Source: Pseudoalteromonas lipolytica | Lineage (GTDB): Bacteria > Pseudomonadota > Gammaproteobacteria > Enterobacterales > Alteromonadaceae | Assembly (NCBI RefSeq): GCF_001306915.1 | Contig: NZ_LJTC01000002.1 | Location: 258,108 to 322,107, forward strand | Length of the DNA stretch: 64,000 bases | Direction of reading: 5' to 3' | In this document: piece by piece, positions 1 through 9,364 of the stretch | Numbering within the stretch: position 1 is the first letter of the stretch | Layout of the letters: the number at the start of each line of letters is the position of its first letter | Notes under the pieces: model-generated | Database searches by the model: none | The model's input: the letters and a program-made list of their open reading frames with translations, nothing else | What the model was told of the DNA's origin: nothing | Position numbers and translations under genes: made by a program

Positions 1-1
1 T

Positions 2-319
2 GACGCTGATCACACTCAGCTCGAACAATTACTTATAAACTTATTAAAAAATGCCTATGAGTCAGGGTCAAACCCCGAAGATGTCAGCTTAACAGTGCAA
101 CAAGAAGCAAGTGGCACACACATCACGGTGAGTGATAAAGGTAAAGGCATGAGTGAAGCTGTAATGGCTAACGCACTTATACCCTTTTACTCAACCAAAG
201 CAACAGGCAGCGGCTTAGGGTTAGCACTTTGCAGGGAAATAGTTGAAGCGCACCACGGGCAAATTAGCTTGCATAACCGCGAGCAAGGTGGATTAAGCGT
301 GCATGTTTTGCTGCCCTAA
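2..319 (+). CDS. Sensor histidine kinase, C-terminal ATPase part (5' end outside window)
   Basis: The reading frame is already open at base 2 and stops at 317-319, so only about the last 105 residues are present. They hold the HATPase_c signatures: an N-box (LLINLLKNAYES), a G1-like SDKGKGM, and a G2 box GSGLGLALCREIVEAHHG. This order is diagnostic for the ATP-binding domain of two-component sensor kinases, here probably an NtrB/membrane-kinase type because of the FYSTKATGSGLGL form. The sensor and dimerisation regions lie upstream of the window, so the stimulus cannot be judged. No partner response regulator follows on the same strand. Confidence 0.88.
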   Translation, partial: DADHTQLEQLLINLLKNAYESGSNPEDVSLTVQQEASGTHITVSDKGKGMSEAVMANALIPFYSTKATGSGLGLALCREIVEAHHGQISLHNREQGGLSVHVLLP

Positions 320-434
320 TAGCCTTTAACACATTCGATATGGATCATGATTAACAAAGAAACCCGTAACATAATATGAGCTTTTGCAATGCTAAGCAGT
401 AGCATACTGATTAAATTACCACTTATTTAAACCT

Positions 435-1355
435 CTATGCTAATAAAACCTTTTCGTTGAAACCTTGCTCATGTAACTTGGCAACGAGTTGTTCAAGCAC
501 CTCATCTTTTTGAGGGGCTACAGGCTGTGTTAATAGTAAAGAAGTCACATTGCCAAAACCTGGGTGATCAAAATCAGGGTTTTCAAGTCCATGTTGTGCT
601 CTTAGCGTTAGCAGCATAAGTGCAGCATAAGGTGTAAATTGCCAGTTCATATTATCGAACTCAAAAAACATCTTACTCGGTGGTGATGCAACCTGAGCGA
701 CTTGATCATCACATAACTGATTTAGATAAGCGGTAACTTTTGTTAAGTCTGTACTATCCCAGTTATCTAAAATAGCTTGATAAGCAAAATCATCTACGAT
801 CGGCTTTAGGGTATTGCCACCTTTTGCCTTATCAAACAGCAAGATAATAAAATCACCAATGTGACTTTTTGATCTATTCACCCAGTGCTTCATGTAACCT
901 GCTTGAAATAACGTATAAATTTGGCGAGCATATTCATTATTATGCAATATCACTGCAATACTTAGCTGAAATACAGATGTTGGTGATACCAACCTTAAAG
1001 GTTCACGACTAAAGCGATATCTAAAGCGCTTGAACTTATAGCTTTGTATTGTAATCATGTAATATCCATAACTTAAACATATATTTAATTTACCTAAATC
1101 AAGTAAGTTATCATCTACAAAACTAGCTTGTGCATCCATCTCATAATAATTACGTGGAATTGACAACTCTGTATTTAATACCTCCCAGTTAAAGAAAGGC
1201 AATTTATCATTGCTAGGTATACCTCTTTTCGTTTCTCCTTGCTCAATATAAAAATTAAGCTCTTTTGTATTATTTATATAAACCTTTCTATACTTTTCAG
1301 GATTTTTTATCGCCAGCTTACGCTTTCGTAAAAATTTTTCTAAGTTTTTATTCAT
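435..1355 (-). CDS. Hypothetical protein, unrecognised family
   Basis: An uninterrupted 306-codon frame starts at an ATG with only a weak upstream AGGT. I do not recognise the family. The N-terminus is strongly basic (about the first 25 residues, including KFLRKRKLAIKNPEKYRK); the middle has aromatic and hydrophobic segments around residues 90-160, but no clear signal peptide or membrane helix series. No catalytic motif stands out. It is transcribed away from endonuclease V, with a 114-bp divergent gap. The AT-rich codon use resembles other accessory genes in the window. Function unknown. Confidence 0.6.
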   Translation of the reverse strand: MNKNLEKFLRKRKLAIKNPEKYRKVYINNTKELNFYIEQGETKRGIPSNDKLPFFNWEVLNTELSIPRNYYEMDAQASFVDDNLLDLGKLNICLSYGYYMITIQSYKFKRFRYRFSREPLRLVSPTSVFQLSIAVILHNNEYARQIYTLFQAGYMKHWVNRSKSHIGDFIILLFDKAKGGNTLKPIVDDFAYQAILDNWDSTDLTKVTAYLNQLCDDQVAQVASPPSKMFFEFDNMNWQFTPYAALMLLTLRAQHGLENPDFDHPGFGNVTSLLLTQPVAPQKDEVLEQLVAKLHEQGFNEKVLLA

Positions 1356-1469
1356 TATTTACATGTACCTGCTTTTTTGATGAGTAATAATAAACTTTAT
1401 TTTTTTCATACAACTAGCATTTTTTATTATGATAAAATCTCACATTATACTTAGAATTTTTAAGATGAT

Positions 1470-2138
1470 ATGGATATCAATAGTTTAAAAGAAGCACAGC
1501 TGTCGCTCTCTAAAAAAGTAAGAGCATCCGATGAAAAGCAGTGTGTTAAGACAATAGCTGGTGTCGATGTTGCTTATAACGAACAATTATCTGAAGTTGT
1601 TGGCGCAATTACGGTACTTAATGCTGATACATTAAAAGTACTTGAAGTACAAACTAGTATTGAGCCCATCAGCTTTCCTTATATACCAGGGCTATTTTCA
1701 TTTCGTGAAGTGCCACCGCTTTTAAATGCATATAACAAACTGACCATAACACCTGATTTAATTGTTTGCGATGGCCATGGCCTTGCACATCCACGGCGTT
1801 TTGGTCTTGCTTGCCACTTGGGTGTCACATTAGATATCCCCACCATAGGTTGCGGAAAAACCAAGTTATTAGGCGAGTTTAATGAACTTGCAGAACACCG
1901 CGGCGCAACGGCAGATTTATTAGATAACGACGAAGTTATTGGCAAAGTGTTACGCACACAAGATAACATTAAACCTGTTTATGTATCTATTGGCCATAAA
2001 GTATCTTTAGATACAGCAGTTGAGTGGGTCCTCAAGCTAACGCCTAAATACAGACTTCCCGAGACAACACGTCAAGCTGATCAACTGGTAAATAAAACTT
2101 TAAAAGAACATAGAGAAAAGACTTATGAAAAAACATAA
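1470..2138 (+). CDS. nfi: Endonuclease V (deoxyinosine 3' endonuclease)
   Basis: Endonuclease V nicks DNA one phosphodiester 3' of deoxyinosine and similar deaminated bases, starting alternative excision repair in the cytoplasm. The 222-residue protein has the full family series: AGVDVAY with the first catalytic Asp near residue 33, YIPGLFSFREVP with the catalytic Glu, DGHGLAHPRRFGLACHLG with the second Asp and the DNA-wedge region, then PTIGCGKT and YRLPETTRQADQL. Length matches the bacterial family. The start ATG at 1470 is the first in frame and gives the expected N-terminus. It appears monocistronic. Confidence 0.95.
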   Translation: MDINSLKEAQLSLSKKVRASDEKQCVKTIAGVDVAYNEQLSEVVGAITVLNADTLKVLEVQTSIEPISFPYIPGLFSFREVPPLLNAYNKLTITPDLIVCDGHGLAHPRRFGLACHLGVTLDIPTIGCGKTKLLGEFNELAEHRGATADLLDNDEVIGKVLRTQDNIKPVYVSIGHKVSLDTAVEWVLKLTPKYRLPETTRQADQLVNKTLKEHREKTYEKT

Positions 2139-2149
2139 ATCTTAACTCA

Positions 2150-3046
2150 TTAATAAAGCTTAAGTTTGTATAATATTTTTACCTTCTTAAAATTATCATT
2201 TCGAAAAAAAATGACCTCATCTAATGTTAAATTAACTAAATGGTAAAAGCTTAGTTCTTCTAGCTCCAGCCAAGCATGTTTTTTCAGCTCGTATAAAACA
2301 CCCCAGCTAATATTTGAAACTAAAAGCGTATTAACTGGGAACTCTAACAGCGACGGCAATAATTCTGTAAATTTTACATCCGTTACGTCTTGTAAGCTAA
2401 GCTCTATAACATTATCAGAAAGCAATTTTTTTATATCGCTAAAACTCGTGATTTTTAGCGGTGAGTCATCAACCTTAGCATTCAAAGAAAAGATATCGTC
2501 AATACTCTTATAGATATATATACCACGAAGCTTATTCTCTTTATTAAATGATAACTTTAAACTTCTTTTATCCTCTGCTTGAAACCTAGCTTCATAATAA
2601 GACAACACTGAAGGCTCATTCCATTCATATTCATACTGAATAGGACCAACACCGTAAAATAGTTCAGAGTAACAATCATGCTTTTGAAAATGTTGTGCCA
2701 TTGCATCAGCAATCCATCCGTTGACGATACAGCTTACATCACACACCCAGCCATAAGCAGCCTCATAGACAACACCATTAAAAGGCTTACCTTCATGAAA
2801 AAGCTGTAAGTTTCCATCCCATTTTTCATCAATGATACTATCTAATAACTCAAGCCCTTTAATATCGATATAAGGAAAATTGTAATCTCCTAATATTTCG
2901 CCATTAAAAAATTGCTTTTTGCTAACAACAACCCCGCTTTCAGTGAAAATCGCAACCCCCGTAAAAGGCACCCCTTTGAAAAAGTAGCTATTTTCCCGTT
3001 TTTCTAGCGTACCAGACACAACAAGTGGTGGAGCTTCACATTTCAT
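2150..3046 (-). CDS. Hypothetical protein with MORN/YwqK-like repeats
   Basis: A 298-residue frame from an ATG. The first half contains segments of the form xLxFxxGxPFxGVxY (FFKGVPFTGVAIF near residue 24; LFHEGKPFNGVVYEA near 83), which resemble the toxin-antitoxin YwqK/MORN_2 beta-hairpin repeat. The second half (from about residue 150) has no family I know. There is no signal peptide. Its stop lies only 11 bases from the stop of the convergent nfi gene, with no obvious terminator between. Proteins with such repeats are sometimes antitoxin or immunity components, but no toxin gene is adjacent, so the role is unknown. Confidence 0.6.
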   Translation of the reverse strand: MKCEAPPLVVSGTLEKRENSYFFKGVPFTGVAIFTESGVVVSKKQFFNGEILGDYNFPYIDIKGLELLDSIIDEKWDGNLQLFHEGKPFNGVVYEAAYGWVCDVSCIVNGWIADAMAQHFQKHDCYSELFYGVGPIQYEYEWNEPSVLSYYEARFQAEDKRSLKLSFNKENKLRGIYIYKSIDDIFSLNAKVDDSPLKITSFSDIKKLLSDNVIELSLQDVTDVKFTELLPSLLEFPVNTLLVSNISWGVLYELKKHAWLELEELSFYHLVNLTLDEVIFFRNDNFKKVKILYKLKLY

Positions 3047-3119
3047 TTAATAATCAACCCAGCAGAAAATTGAACATGCATTTTATTTTTAAGTTGTACT
3101 TAACTAAGCAAATGGATAT

Positions 3120-3142
3120 AAAAAAAGCCGCAATCAGCGGCT
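3120..3142 (-). terminator. Rho-independent terminator of grxD
   Basis: A six-base-pair stem AGCCGC/GCGGCT with a five-base loop (3126-3142), followed on the minus strand by a U run (A run 3120-3126 on the plus strand), lies 21 bases past the grxD stop. Confidence 0.8.
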
Positions 3143-3162
3143 TCTTTCTACACTAAATATAA

Positions 3163-3501
3163 TTATTCAGCGTCTTTTTCTTTGTACTTTGCAGCTGTTT
3201 CAGTGATTAGTGGCTGTAATTCACCACGTTGAAACATTTCGATGATAATGTCACAACCACCGATAAGCTCGCCTTCTACCCATAGTTGTGGGAATGTTGG
3301 CCAGTTTGCGTATGCAGGTAACTCTGCACGGATATCTGGGTTAAGTAGAATGTCAACGTAAGCAAACTGCTCACCACACGCCATAAGTGCTTGTGATGCT
3401 TGTGAAGAAAAACCACAGTTAGGTAACTTTGGTGATCCTTTCATGTAAAGAAGAATTGGATTTTCAGAAATTTGCTGTTTAATTTTATCGATGGTTTCCA
3501 T
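3163..3501 (-). CDS. grxD: Monothiol glutaredoxin Grx4 (CGFS type)
   Basis: CGFS glutaredoxins bind and transfer [2Fe-2S] clusters with glutathione and BolA partners, and serve iron homeostasis. The 112-residue protein carries the hallmark CGFS near residue 29 in GSPKLPNCGFSSQA, the cis-proline motif WPTFPQLWVEGELIGG, and the GGCDI glutathione-binding segment. Length matches E. coli GrxD. The ATG is preceded by GAGG (GAGGTTGTAA). It is divergent from the iron superoxide dismutase gene, and a shared inverted-repeat-rich region separates them, which suggests joint iron or oxidative-stress control (inference). Confidence 0.96.
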   Translation of the reverse strand: METIDKIKQQISENPILLYMKGSPKLPNCGFSSQASQALMACGEQFAYVDILLNPDIRAELPAYANWPTFPQLWVEGELIGGCDIIIEMFQRGELQPLITETAAKYKEKDAE

Positions 3502-3612
3502 TTACAACCTCAAAAAAGACATTGGCTTACTACATTGGCCTTGAAAAAGTTTCACTGTGGCCTCAGATATATAACTTAAAATCGGCATTCGTAGCCACAA
3601 TTTTAAATAGTC

Positions 3613-3692
3613 TTTAGCAATAGCATTGCTGTTTGCTAAAACTTGAGTAAAATACTCAACAATTATAGTAACACTATAATACCACTTGGTAT
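3613..3692. promoter_or_regulatory. Divergent grxD/sodB control region with four inverted repeats
   Basis: Four inverted repeats fill 80 bases: TTTAGCAA with TTGCTAAA (3613-3640); TTGAGTA-AAA-TACTCAA (3643-3659); ATTATAGT-AAC-ACTATAAT (3662-3680); and ATACCA-CT-TGGTAT (3679-3692). The third contains TATAAT on both strands (plus 3675-3680, minus 3662-3667), so it can supply -10 elements for both divergent genes. Neither has a convincing -35 hexamer. None matches the Fur consensus I know. Operator identity is unassigned. Confidence 0.5.
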
Positions 3693-3765
3693 AGGGAAGT
3701 ACGCTGTTTACCTTGCTATTACCTATAACTGAGTGGACTATCAACCAAGAAGATGGAGATAAAAA

Positions 3766-4347
3766 ATGGCATTTGAACTACCGTCACTACCATACGCAAT
3801 CGATGCATTAGAGCCACATATTTCAAAAGAGACTCTAGAGTTTCACCACGGTAAACACCACAACACTTACGTTGTGAAATTAAACGGTCTGATCCCAGGC
3901 ACAGAATTCGAAAACAAATCTCTAGAAGAAATCGTATGTTCTTCAGAAGGTGGCGTATTTAACAATGCTGCACAAATCTGGAACCACACGTTCTACTGGA
4001 ACAGCCTATCTCCAAACGGTGGTGGCGAGCCTACAGGCGCAATCGCTGACGCGATCAACGCTAAATGGGGTTCTTTCGACGCATTCAAAGAAGCGTTAAA
4101 CGACAAAGCAGTAAACAACTTCGGTTCAAGCTGGACTTGGTTAGTTAAACTAGCTGACGGCACTCTTGATATCGTTAACACATCAAATGCTGCAACGCCA
4201 TTAACTGATGAAGGTGTTACTCCAATCCTAACTGTGGATCTTTGGGAACACGCTTACTACATCGATTACCGTAACGTTCGTCCAGATTACCTAAAAGGTT
4301 TCTGGGCATTAGTTAACTGGGACTTCGCGAACGCTAACTTCGCTTAA
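3766..4347 (+). CDS. sodB: Iron superoxide dismutase
   Basis: Converts superoxide to oxygen and hydrogen peroxide in the cytoplasm. The 193-residue protein aligns end to end with Fe-SodB. The metal ligands are His27 ([11 protein letters not shown]), His74 ([11 protein letters not shown]), and Asp158 and His162 ([16 protein letters not shown]). Gln70 in the AAQIWNH segment is the position that marks the iron rather than the manganese enzyme. The start is supported by a GGAGA upstream (AAGATGGAGATAAAAA). A strong terminator follows at once, so it is monocistronic. Codon use is highly biased, as expected of an abundant protein. Confidence 0.97.
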   Translation: MAFELPSLPYAIDALEPHISKETLEFHHGKHHNTYVVKLNGLIPGTEFENKSLEEIVCSSEGGVFNNAAQIWNHTFYWNSLSPNGGGEPTGAIADAINAKWGSFDAFKEALNDKAVNNFGSSWTWLVKLADGTLDIVNTSNAATPLTDEGVTPILTVDLWEHAYYIDYRNVRPDYLKGFWALVNWDFANANFA

Positions 4348-4370
4348 TCTTCTGTTACTAGCAGTAATCA

Positions 4371-4397
4371 AAAAAAAGACGCTTCGGCGTCTTTTTT
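4371..4397 (+). terminator. Rho-independent terminator of sodB
   Basis: AGACGC-TTCG-GCGTCT (4377-4392) with a stable UUCG tetraloop, followed by a T run to 4397, 24 bases after the sodB stop. Flanking A/T runs make it potentially bidirectional. Confidence 0.9.
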
Positions 4398-4587
4398 ATT
4401 GCCAGTGCACGCCCCTTCTAAGTCGCAGCCAAGCCCTCAGCCAAAAAGCGTAATCAAGATGAGCTTTTTTCAATTAAATTCTTAATTTTCTTGCGCAAAA
4501 ATTCAAAATCGTGACTAAGCTTTAATTAGCCTTTGCTTTTCTCTTAATCTAATTACACGTCATTTTAGCGGGTTTTCGGAGGTCTCT

Positions 4588-6510
4588 ATGAGTATTTTTG
4601 AGCATTACCAATCACGATACGAAGCAGCGCAAGAAGAAGAATACAGTATTGAGGAATTTCTCGAGATCTGTAAGAAGGATAAATCAGCTTATGCCAGCGC
4701 ACCTGAGCGGCTATTGATGGCCATCGGTGAGCCGGAGATTATCGACACTTCAACCGATGCGCGCTTAAGCAGGCTGTTTTCTAATCGCGTAGTCGCACGC
4801 TACCCTGCATTTCACGATTTTTATGGTATGGAAGATGCCATTGAACAAATCGTTTCTTATTTAAAACATGCTGCGCAAGGCTTAGAAGAATGTAAGCAAG
4901 TACTGTATTTACTTGGCCCAGTAGGTGGCGGTAAATCATCCATTGCTGAAAAACTAAAATACTTAATGCAGCAGGTACCTATTTACTCAATCAAAGGCTC
5001 GCCTGTTAACGACCACCCTTTAGCGCTATTTGACCCAAATGAAGACGCTGAACTTTTAGAAAAAGAATACGGCATTAAACCGCGTTATTTAAAAACGGTG
5101 ATGTCACCGTGGGCTGCAAAACGCTTAAGTGAATTTAATGGTGATATTAGCCAATTTAGAGTGGTTAAGCGCTTCCCATCTATTTTAAATCAAGTCGCGA
5201 TTGCGAAAACTGAGCCCGGCGATGAAAACAATCAAGACATTTCAGCGTTAGTGGGTAAAGTCGATATTCGCCAGCTTGAGCACTTTGCGCAAAACGACCC
5301 TGATGCCTACGCCTACTCAGGTGCACTTTGCTTAGCAAACCAAGGCTTAATGGAGTTTGTGGAAATGTTTAAAGCGCCAATCAAGGTGCTACATCCACTG
5401 CTTACAGCTACGCAAGAAGGCAATTACAACGGTACAGAAGGCATTAGTGCCCTGCCGTTTAATGGCATGATTTTAGCTCACTCAAATGAATCTGAGTGGC
5501 AAACATTTAAGAACAACAAAAACAATGAAGCATTTTTAGACCGTGTTTACATCGTCAAAGTGCCTTATTGTTTACGTGTATCTGAAGAAGTCAAAATTTA
5601 CAACAAACTTCTTGAAAACAGTGAATTACATGATGCGCCTTGTGCACCGGGCACATTAAAAACATTGGCGCAATTTACCACCCTTTCGCGCATTAAAGAG
5701 CCAGAAAACTCAAGTATCTATTCAAAAATGCGGGTCTATGACGGCGAAAGCTTAAAAGATACTGATCCGAAAGCGAAGTCGTATCAAGAATACCGCGATT
5801 ACGCGGGTGTTGATGAGGGCATGACAGGGCTTTCTACCCGCTTTGCGTTCAAGATTCTATCACGGGTATTTAACTTCGATACCACTGAAGTGGCTGCCAA
5901 CCCAGTGCACTTATTCTATGTTCTTGAACAGCAAATTGAGCGTGAGCAATTTACCGCCGACGTTGAAGAGCGTTACTTAAGCCACTTAAAAGGCTACCTC
6001 ATTCCTCAGTATGTAGAGTTTATCGGTAAAGAGTTACAAACAGCCTATTTAGAATCATACTCTGAATATGGGCAAAACATCTTTGACCGCTATGTGACGT
6101 ATGCTGATTTCTGGATCCAAGATCAAGAATACCGTGACCCAGATACCGGCCAGTTATTTGACCGTGCTGCGCTTAACGCAGAACTTGAGAAGATTGAAAA
6201 ACCTGCGGGTATTTCAAACCCTAAAGATTTCCGTAATGAGATAGTTAATTTCGTACTGCGGGCACGTGCCCACAACCAAGGCAAGAATCCGCTTTGGACC
6301 AGCTACGAAAAACTTCGCACAGTTATTGAGAAGAAAATGTTCTCAAATACCGAAGATCTGCTGCCGGTTATTTCCTTCAATGCGAAAACCTCGGCTGAAG
6401 ATCAGAAAAAACACGAAGACTTTGTCAATCGTATGGTTGAGAAAGGCTATACCCAAAAACAAGTACGTTTACTTTCTGAATGGTATTTACGCGTTAGAAA
6501 ATCGCAGTAA
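4588..6510 (+). CDS. prkA: PrkA family serine protein kinase / AAA+ protein (YeaG)
   Basis: PrkA/YeaG proteins join an AAA+ ATPase module to a kinase-like C-terminal part and act in general stress and starvation responses. The 640-residue length is normal for the family. The Walker A motif [11 protein letters not shown] sits at residues 110-120, and the C-terminal region after about residue 400 carries the PrkA-specific [16 protein letters not shown] and [13 protein letters not shown] segments. The ATG at 4588 has a TCGGAGGTC ribosome site. It is the first gene of an operon with yeaH, spoVR and a Usp gene, gaps 26, 20 and 6 bases. PrkA-YeaH-SpoVR co-occurrence is widespread and points to a shared stress pathway. 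Its substrates are unknown here. Confidence 0.95.
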   Translation: MSIFEHYQSRYEAAQEEEYSIEEFLEICKKDKSAYASAPERLLMAIGEPEIIDTSTDARLSRLFSNRVVARYPAFHDFYGMEDAIEQIVSYLKHAAQGLEECKQVLYLLGPVGGGKSSIAEKLKYLMQQVPIYSIKGSPVNDHPLALFDPNEDAELLEKEYGIKPRYLKTVMSPWAAKRLSEFNGDISQFRVVKRFPSILNQVAIAKTEPGDENNQDISALVGKVDIRQLEHFAQNDPDAYAYSGALCLANQGLMEFVEMFKAPIKVLHPLLTATQEGNYNGTEGISALPFNGMILAHSNESEWQTFKNNKNNEAFLDRVYIVKVPYCLRVSEEVKIYNKLLENSELHDAPCAPGTLKTLAQFTTLSRIKEPENSSIYSKMRVYDGESLKDTDPKAKSYQEYRDYAGVDEGMTGLSTRFAFKILSRVFNFDTTEVAANPVHLFYVLEQQIEREQFTADVEERYLSHLKGYLIPQYVEFIGKELQTAYLESYSEYGQNIFDRYVTYADFWIQDQEYRDPDTGQLFDRAALNAELEKIEKPAGISNPKDFRNEIVNFVLRARAHNQGKNPLWTSYEKLRTVIEKKMFSNTEDLLPVISFNAKTSAEDQKKHEDFVNRMVEKGYTQKQVRLLSEWYLRVRKSQ

Positions 6511-6536
6511 AAAACGTTTGTTTTAAGGGGGTTGTT

Positions 6537-7823
6537 ATGGCGCATTTTATTGACCGACGCCTGAATGGAAAAAACAAAAGTACCTTGAATCGTCAACGGT
6601 TCATCAGGCGTTATAAAAAACAGATTAAAGAAGCGGTATCTGATGCCATTAATAAGCGCAGCGTAACCGATACCACCAGCGGCGAGAGTATCTCTATTCC
6701 GCAACGTGATATCAGTGAGCCTATTTTTCATCAAGGACGTGGTGGCGACCGTGAACAGATCCACCCAGGCAATGACCAGTTTTCTACGGGCGACAAAATC
6801 AAGCGCCCGCAAGGAGGCGGTCAAGGTGGTGGTAGCGGCGAAGGTGAAGCCAGTGACTCTGGTGAAGGACAAGACGACTTTGTATTTTCTATTTCAAAAG
6901 ATGAATACTTAGACTTATTGTTCGAAGATCTTGAACTGCCCAACCTGCAACAAAACCAGCTCGATAAACTGGTGCAAATGAAAACCCATCGCGCTGGTTT
7001 TTGTAACGACGGCATGCCAAGCAATATTGATATTGTTCGCTCATTACAAGGCTCGCTTGCTCGAAGAGTGGCGATGACTGCAGGCAAAAAACGTCACCTT
7101 GCAGAGCTTGAAGGTCAGCTCGCTCTGCTACAAGCTGAAGAGCAGCCAGACAAGGCAGCCATTGCGTTACTTGAACGTCAGATTGAGGAGCTGCAAAACC
7201 GTATAAAAGCAGTGCCATTTATTGATAATTACGACTTACGTTTTCGTAATTATGAAAAGCAACCACACCCAACAAGCAAAGCTGTGATGTTTTGTTTAAT
7301 GGATGTGTCTGGCTCGATGGATCAAGCCACGAAAGACATGGCAAAACGCTTTTATATTCTGCTTTATCAATTTTTAACTCGTAGCTACAAAAATATAGAG
7401 GTTGTCTATATTCGTCATCATACCCAAGCGAAAGAAGTCGATGAGCAAGAGTTTTTCTATTCTCAAGAAACGGGTGGCACCATAGTATCAAGTGCATTAA
7501 AACTGATGAACGAAATCATCGCTGAACGTTATAACCCTGAAGAATGGAACATTTACGCAGCGCAAGCATCTGATGGTGATAACTGGGCTGACGATTCGCC
7601 AAACTGTGGCGAAATTTTACGTAATAGACTGTTAAAGGCGGTGCGATATTACGCCTATATCGAAATTACCGCTCGTGCTCATCAAAGTTTATGGCGAGAG
7701 TATCAATCAATAGTGCAAACCCACGACAATTTTGCCATGCAACACATTCGTGGCGTTGAGGACATTTACCCTATTTTCCGTGAATTATTTAAAAAGAATC
7801 GTCAGCAGCAAGGCGCCGCATAG
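6537..7823 (+). CDS. yeaH: YeaH family protein (DUF444, VWA-like)
   Basis: DUF444 proteins are cytoplasmic and von Willebrand A-like, always linked to prkA; their molecular job is not settled. This one is 428 residues. The N-terminal [19 protein letters not shown] is typical of the family. A Gly-rich acidic linker spans about residues 92-112 and a coiled-coil-like segment about 185-225. The metal-binding MIDAS form DVSGSMD is at 256-262. The VWA fold continues with [10 protein letters not shown] and [11 protein letters not shown] strong AAGGGGG ribosome site precedes the ATG. The PrkA-YeaH pair resembles AAA+/VWA partnerships elsewhere (inference). Confidence 0.94.
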   Translation: MAHFIDRRLNGKNKSTLNRQRFIRRYKKQIKEAVSDAINKRSVTDTTSGESISIPQRDISEPIFHQGRGGDREQIHPGNDQFSTGDKIKRPQGGGQGGGSGEGEASDSGEGQDDFVFSISKDEYLDLLFEDLELPNLQQNQLDKLVQMKTHRAGFCNDGMPSNIDIVRSLQGSLARRVAMTAGKKRHLAELEGQLALLQAEEQPDKAAIALLERQIEELQNRIKAVPFIDNYDLRFRNYEKQPHPTSKAVMFCLMDVSGSMDQATKDMAKRFYILLYQFLTRSYKNIEVVYIRHHTQAKEVDEQEFFYSQETGGTIVSSALKLMNEIIAERYNPEEWNIYAAQASDGDNWADDSPNCGEILRNRLLKAVRYYAYIEITARAHQSLWREYQSIVQTHDNFAMQHIRGVEDIYPIFRELFKKNRQQQGAA

Positions 7824-7843
7824 CCTTGCCAGTGAGGTAAAGT

Positions 7844-9358
7844 ATGGCCGATAAACGTATTAGCGACGGTCCTGATTGGACATTTGATCTACTAACAGAG
7901 TATCAAACTGAGATTGAACGGGTAGCGAAAATTTATAAACTCGATACCTACCCGAATCAAATTGAAGTGATCACTGCTGAACAAATGATGGATGCCTATT
8001 CGAGTGTGGGTATGCCGATTGGCTATAGCCACTGGTCGTATGGTAAAAAATTCATTCAAACAGAGCAGAATTATAAGCGAGGGCAGATGGGCCTCGCTTA
8101 TGAAATTGTTATTAATTCAGATCCTTGCATTGCCTATTTAATGGAAGAAAACACCCTGCCAATGCAAGCCTTGGTAATGGCCCATGCCTGTTATGGTCAC
8201 AACTCATTTTTTAAAGGCAATTACTTATTTAAAACCTGGACTGATGCCAGCTCAATTATCGATTACTTATTATTTGCCAAAAATTACATTGCCAAGTGCG
8301 AAGAGAAATACGGTATTACCGAGGTCGAAAACCTGATTGATTCATGTCATGCATTAATGAATTATGGTGTAGACCGCTACAAACGCCCGCAACGTATTTC
8401 TCTTTATGAAGAGCAAAAACGCCAACAAGAACGTGAAGACTACCTACAATCGCAAGTCAACGAGTTGTGGCGCACAATCCCTACTTCGCAGCAAGAGTCG
8501 AAAAAGCGTGAGCGTCGTTTTCCAGAAGAGCCACAAGAAAACATTTTGTACTTCATCGAAAAAAATGCCCCACTACTTGAGTCATGGCAACGAGAAATAA
8601 TTCGAATTGTGCGTAAAATTTCGCAATATTTTTACCCACAAAAACAAACTCAAGTGATGAATGAGGGCTGGGCTACGTTTTGGCATTACACCATTTTGAA
8701 CCATCTGTACGACGAAGGTAAGCTCACCGATGCCTTTATGCTCGAGTTTTTACAAAGTCACACCAATGTGGTGTATCAACCACCCTACAACAGTAATTAT
8801 TATTCAGGGATTAACCCCTATGCTCTTGGCTTTAACATGATGATTGATATTCGCCGTATCTGCGAAAACCCAACAGAAGAAGACAAGAAATGGTTCCCGG
8901 AGTATGCAGGCAGCGATTGGTTAGAAACCTTGCACTTTGCAATGCAAAACTTTAAAGACGAGAGCTTTATTAGCCAGTTTTTATCGCCAAAAATTATTCG
9001 TGATTTTAAGTTGTTTACGATTATTGATCATGAAAAAGAGCCAACCCTCAATGTCGGTGCCATTCATGATGAAATGGGCTATCACCAAGTTCGTGAAACC
9101 CTTTCGGCACAATACAACCTAAGTAATCACGAACCAAATATTCAAGTCTATAATGTTGATATTAGAGGAGATCGTTCACTTACTCTGCGTTATGTACCCC
9201 ATAACAATATTCCTTTAAACAAGTCTAAAGATGAAGTACTAAAACACCTTTACAGGCTATGGGGCTTTAAGGTAAAACTGGAACAAGAAAGCGCAACAGG
9301 TGAAGTTTCATTATTGGGTGAATGCCCAAGCAGTGATGCCCGACACACAACAGAGTAA
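7844..9358 (+). CDS. ycgB: SpoVR family protein (YcgB)
   Basis: Third gene of the prkA operon. The 504-residue protein shows SpoVR family hallmarks: the N-terminal GPDWTFDLLTEYQTEIERVA, the central NILYFIEKNAPLLESWQREI, and MNEGWATFWHYTI, which is strongly conserved. Family members are soluble and nearly always linked to YeaG/YeaH in proteobacteria; the name comes from the Bacillus sporulation gene, but this organism shows no sporulation context. The biochemical function is unknown. A GAGG ribosome site (GTGAGGTAAAGT) supports the start. The stop lies 6 bases before the Usp gene, so the two are probably translationally linked. Confidence 0.94.
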   Translation: MADKRISDGPDWTFDLLTEYQTEIERVAKIYKLDTYPNQIEVITAEQMMDAYSSVGMPIGYSHWSYGKKFIQTEQNYKRGQMGLAYEIVINSDPCIAYLMEENTLPMQALVMAHACYGHNSFFKGNYLFKTWTDASSIIDYLLFAKNYIAKCEEKYGITEVENLIDSCHALMNYGVDRYKRPQRISLYEEQKRQQEREDYLQSQVNELWRTIPTSQQESKKRERRFPEEPQENILYFIEKNAPLLESWQREIIRIVRKISQYFYPQKQTQVMNEGWATFWHYTILNHLYDEGKLTDAFMLEFLQSHTNVVYQPPYNSNYYSGINPYALGFNMMIDIRRICENPTEEDKKWFPEYAGSDWLETLHFAMQNFKDESFISQFLSPKIIRDFKLFTIIDHEKEPTLNVGAIHDEMGYHQVRETLSAQYNLSNHEPNIQVYNVDIRGDRSLTLRYVPHNNIPLNKSKDEVLKHLYRLWGFKVKLEQESATGEVSLLGECPSSDARHTTE

Positions 9359-9364
9359 CCAAAA

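Noticed and set aside
3502..3744. An 80-codon minus-strand frame between grxD and sodB
   Set aside because: It covers the divergent promoter region, has no ribosome site and no protein-like composition; the inverted repeats explain the sequence better.
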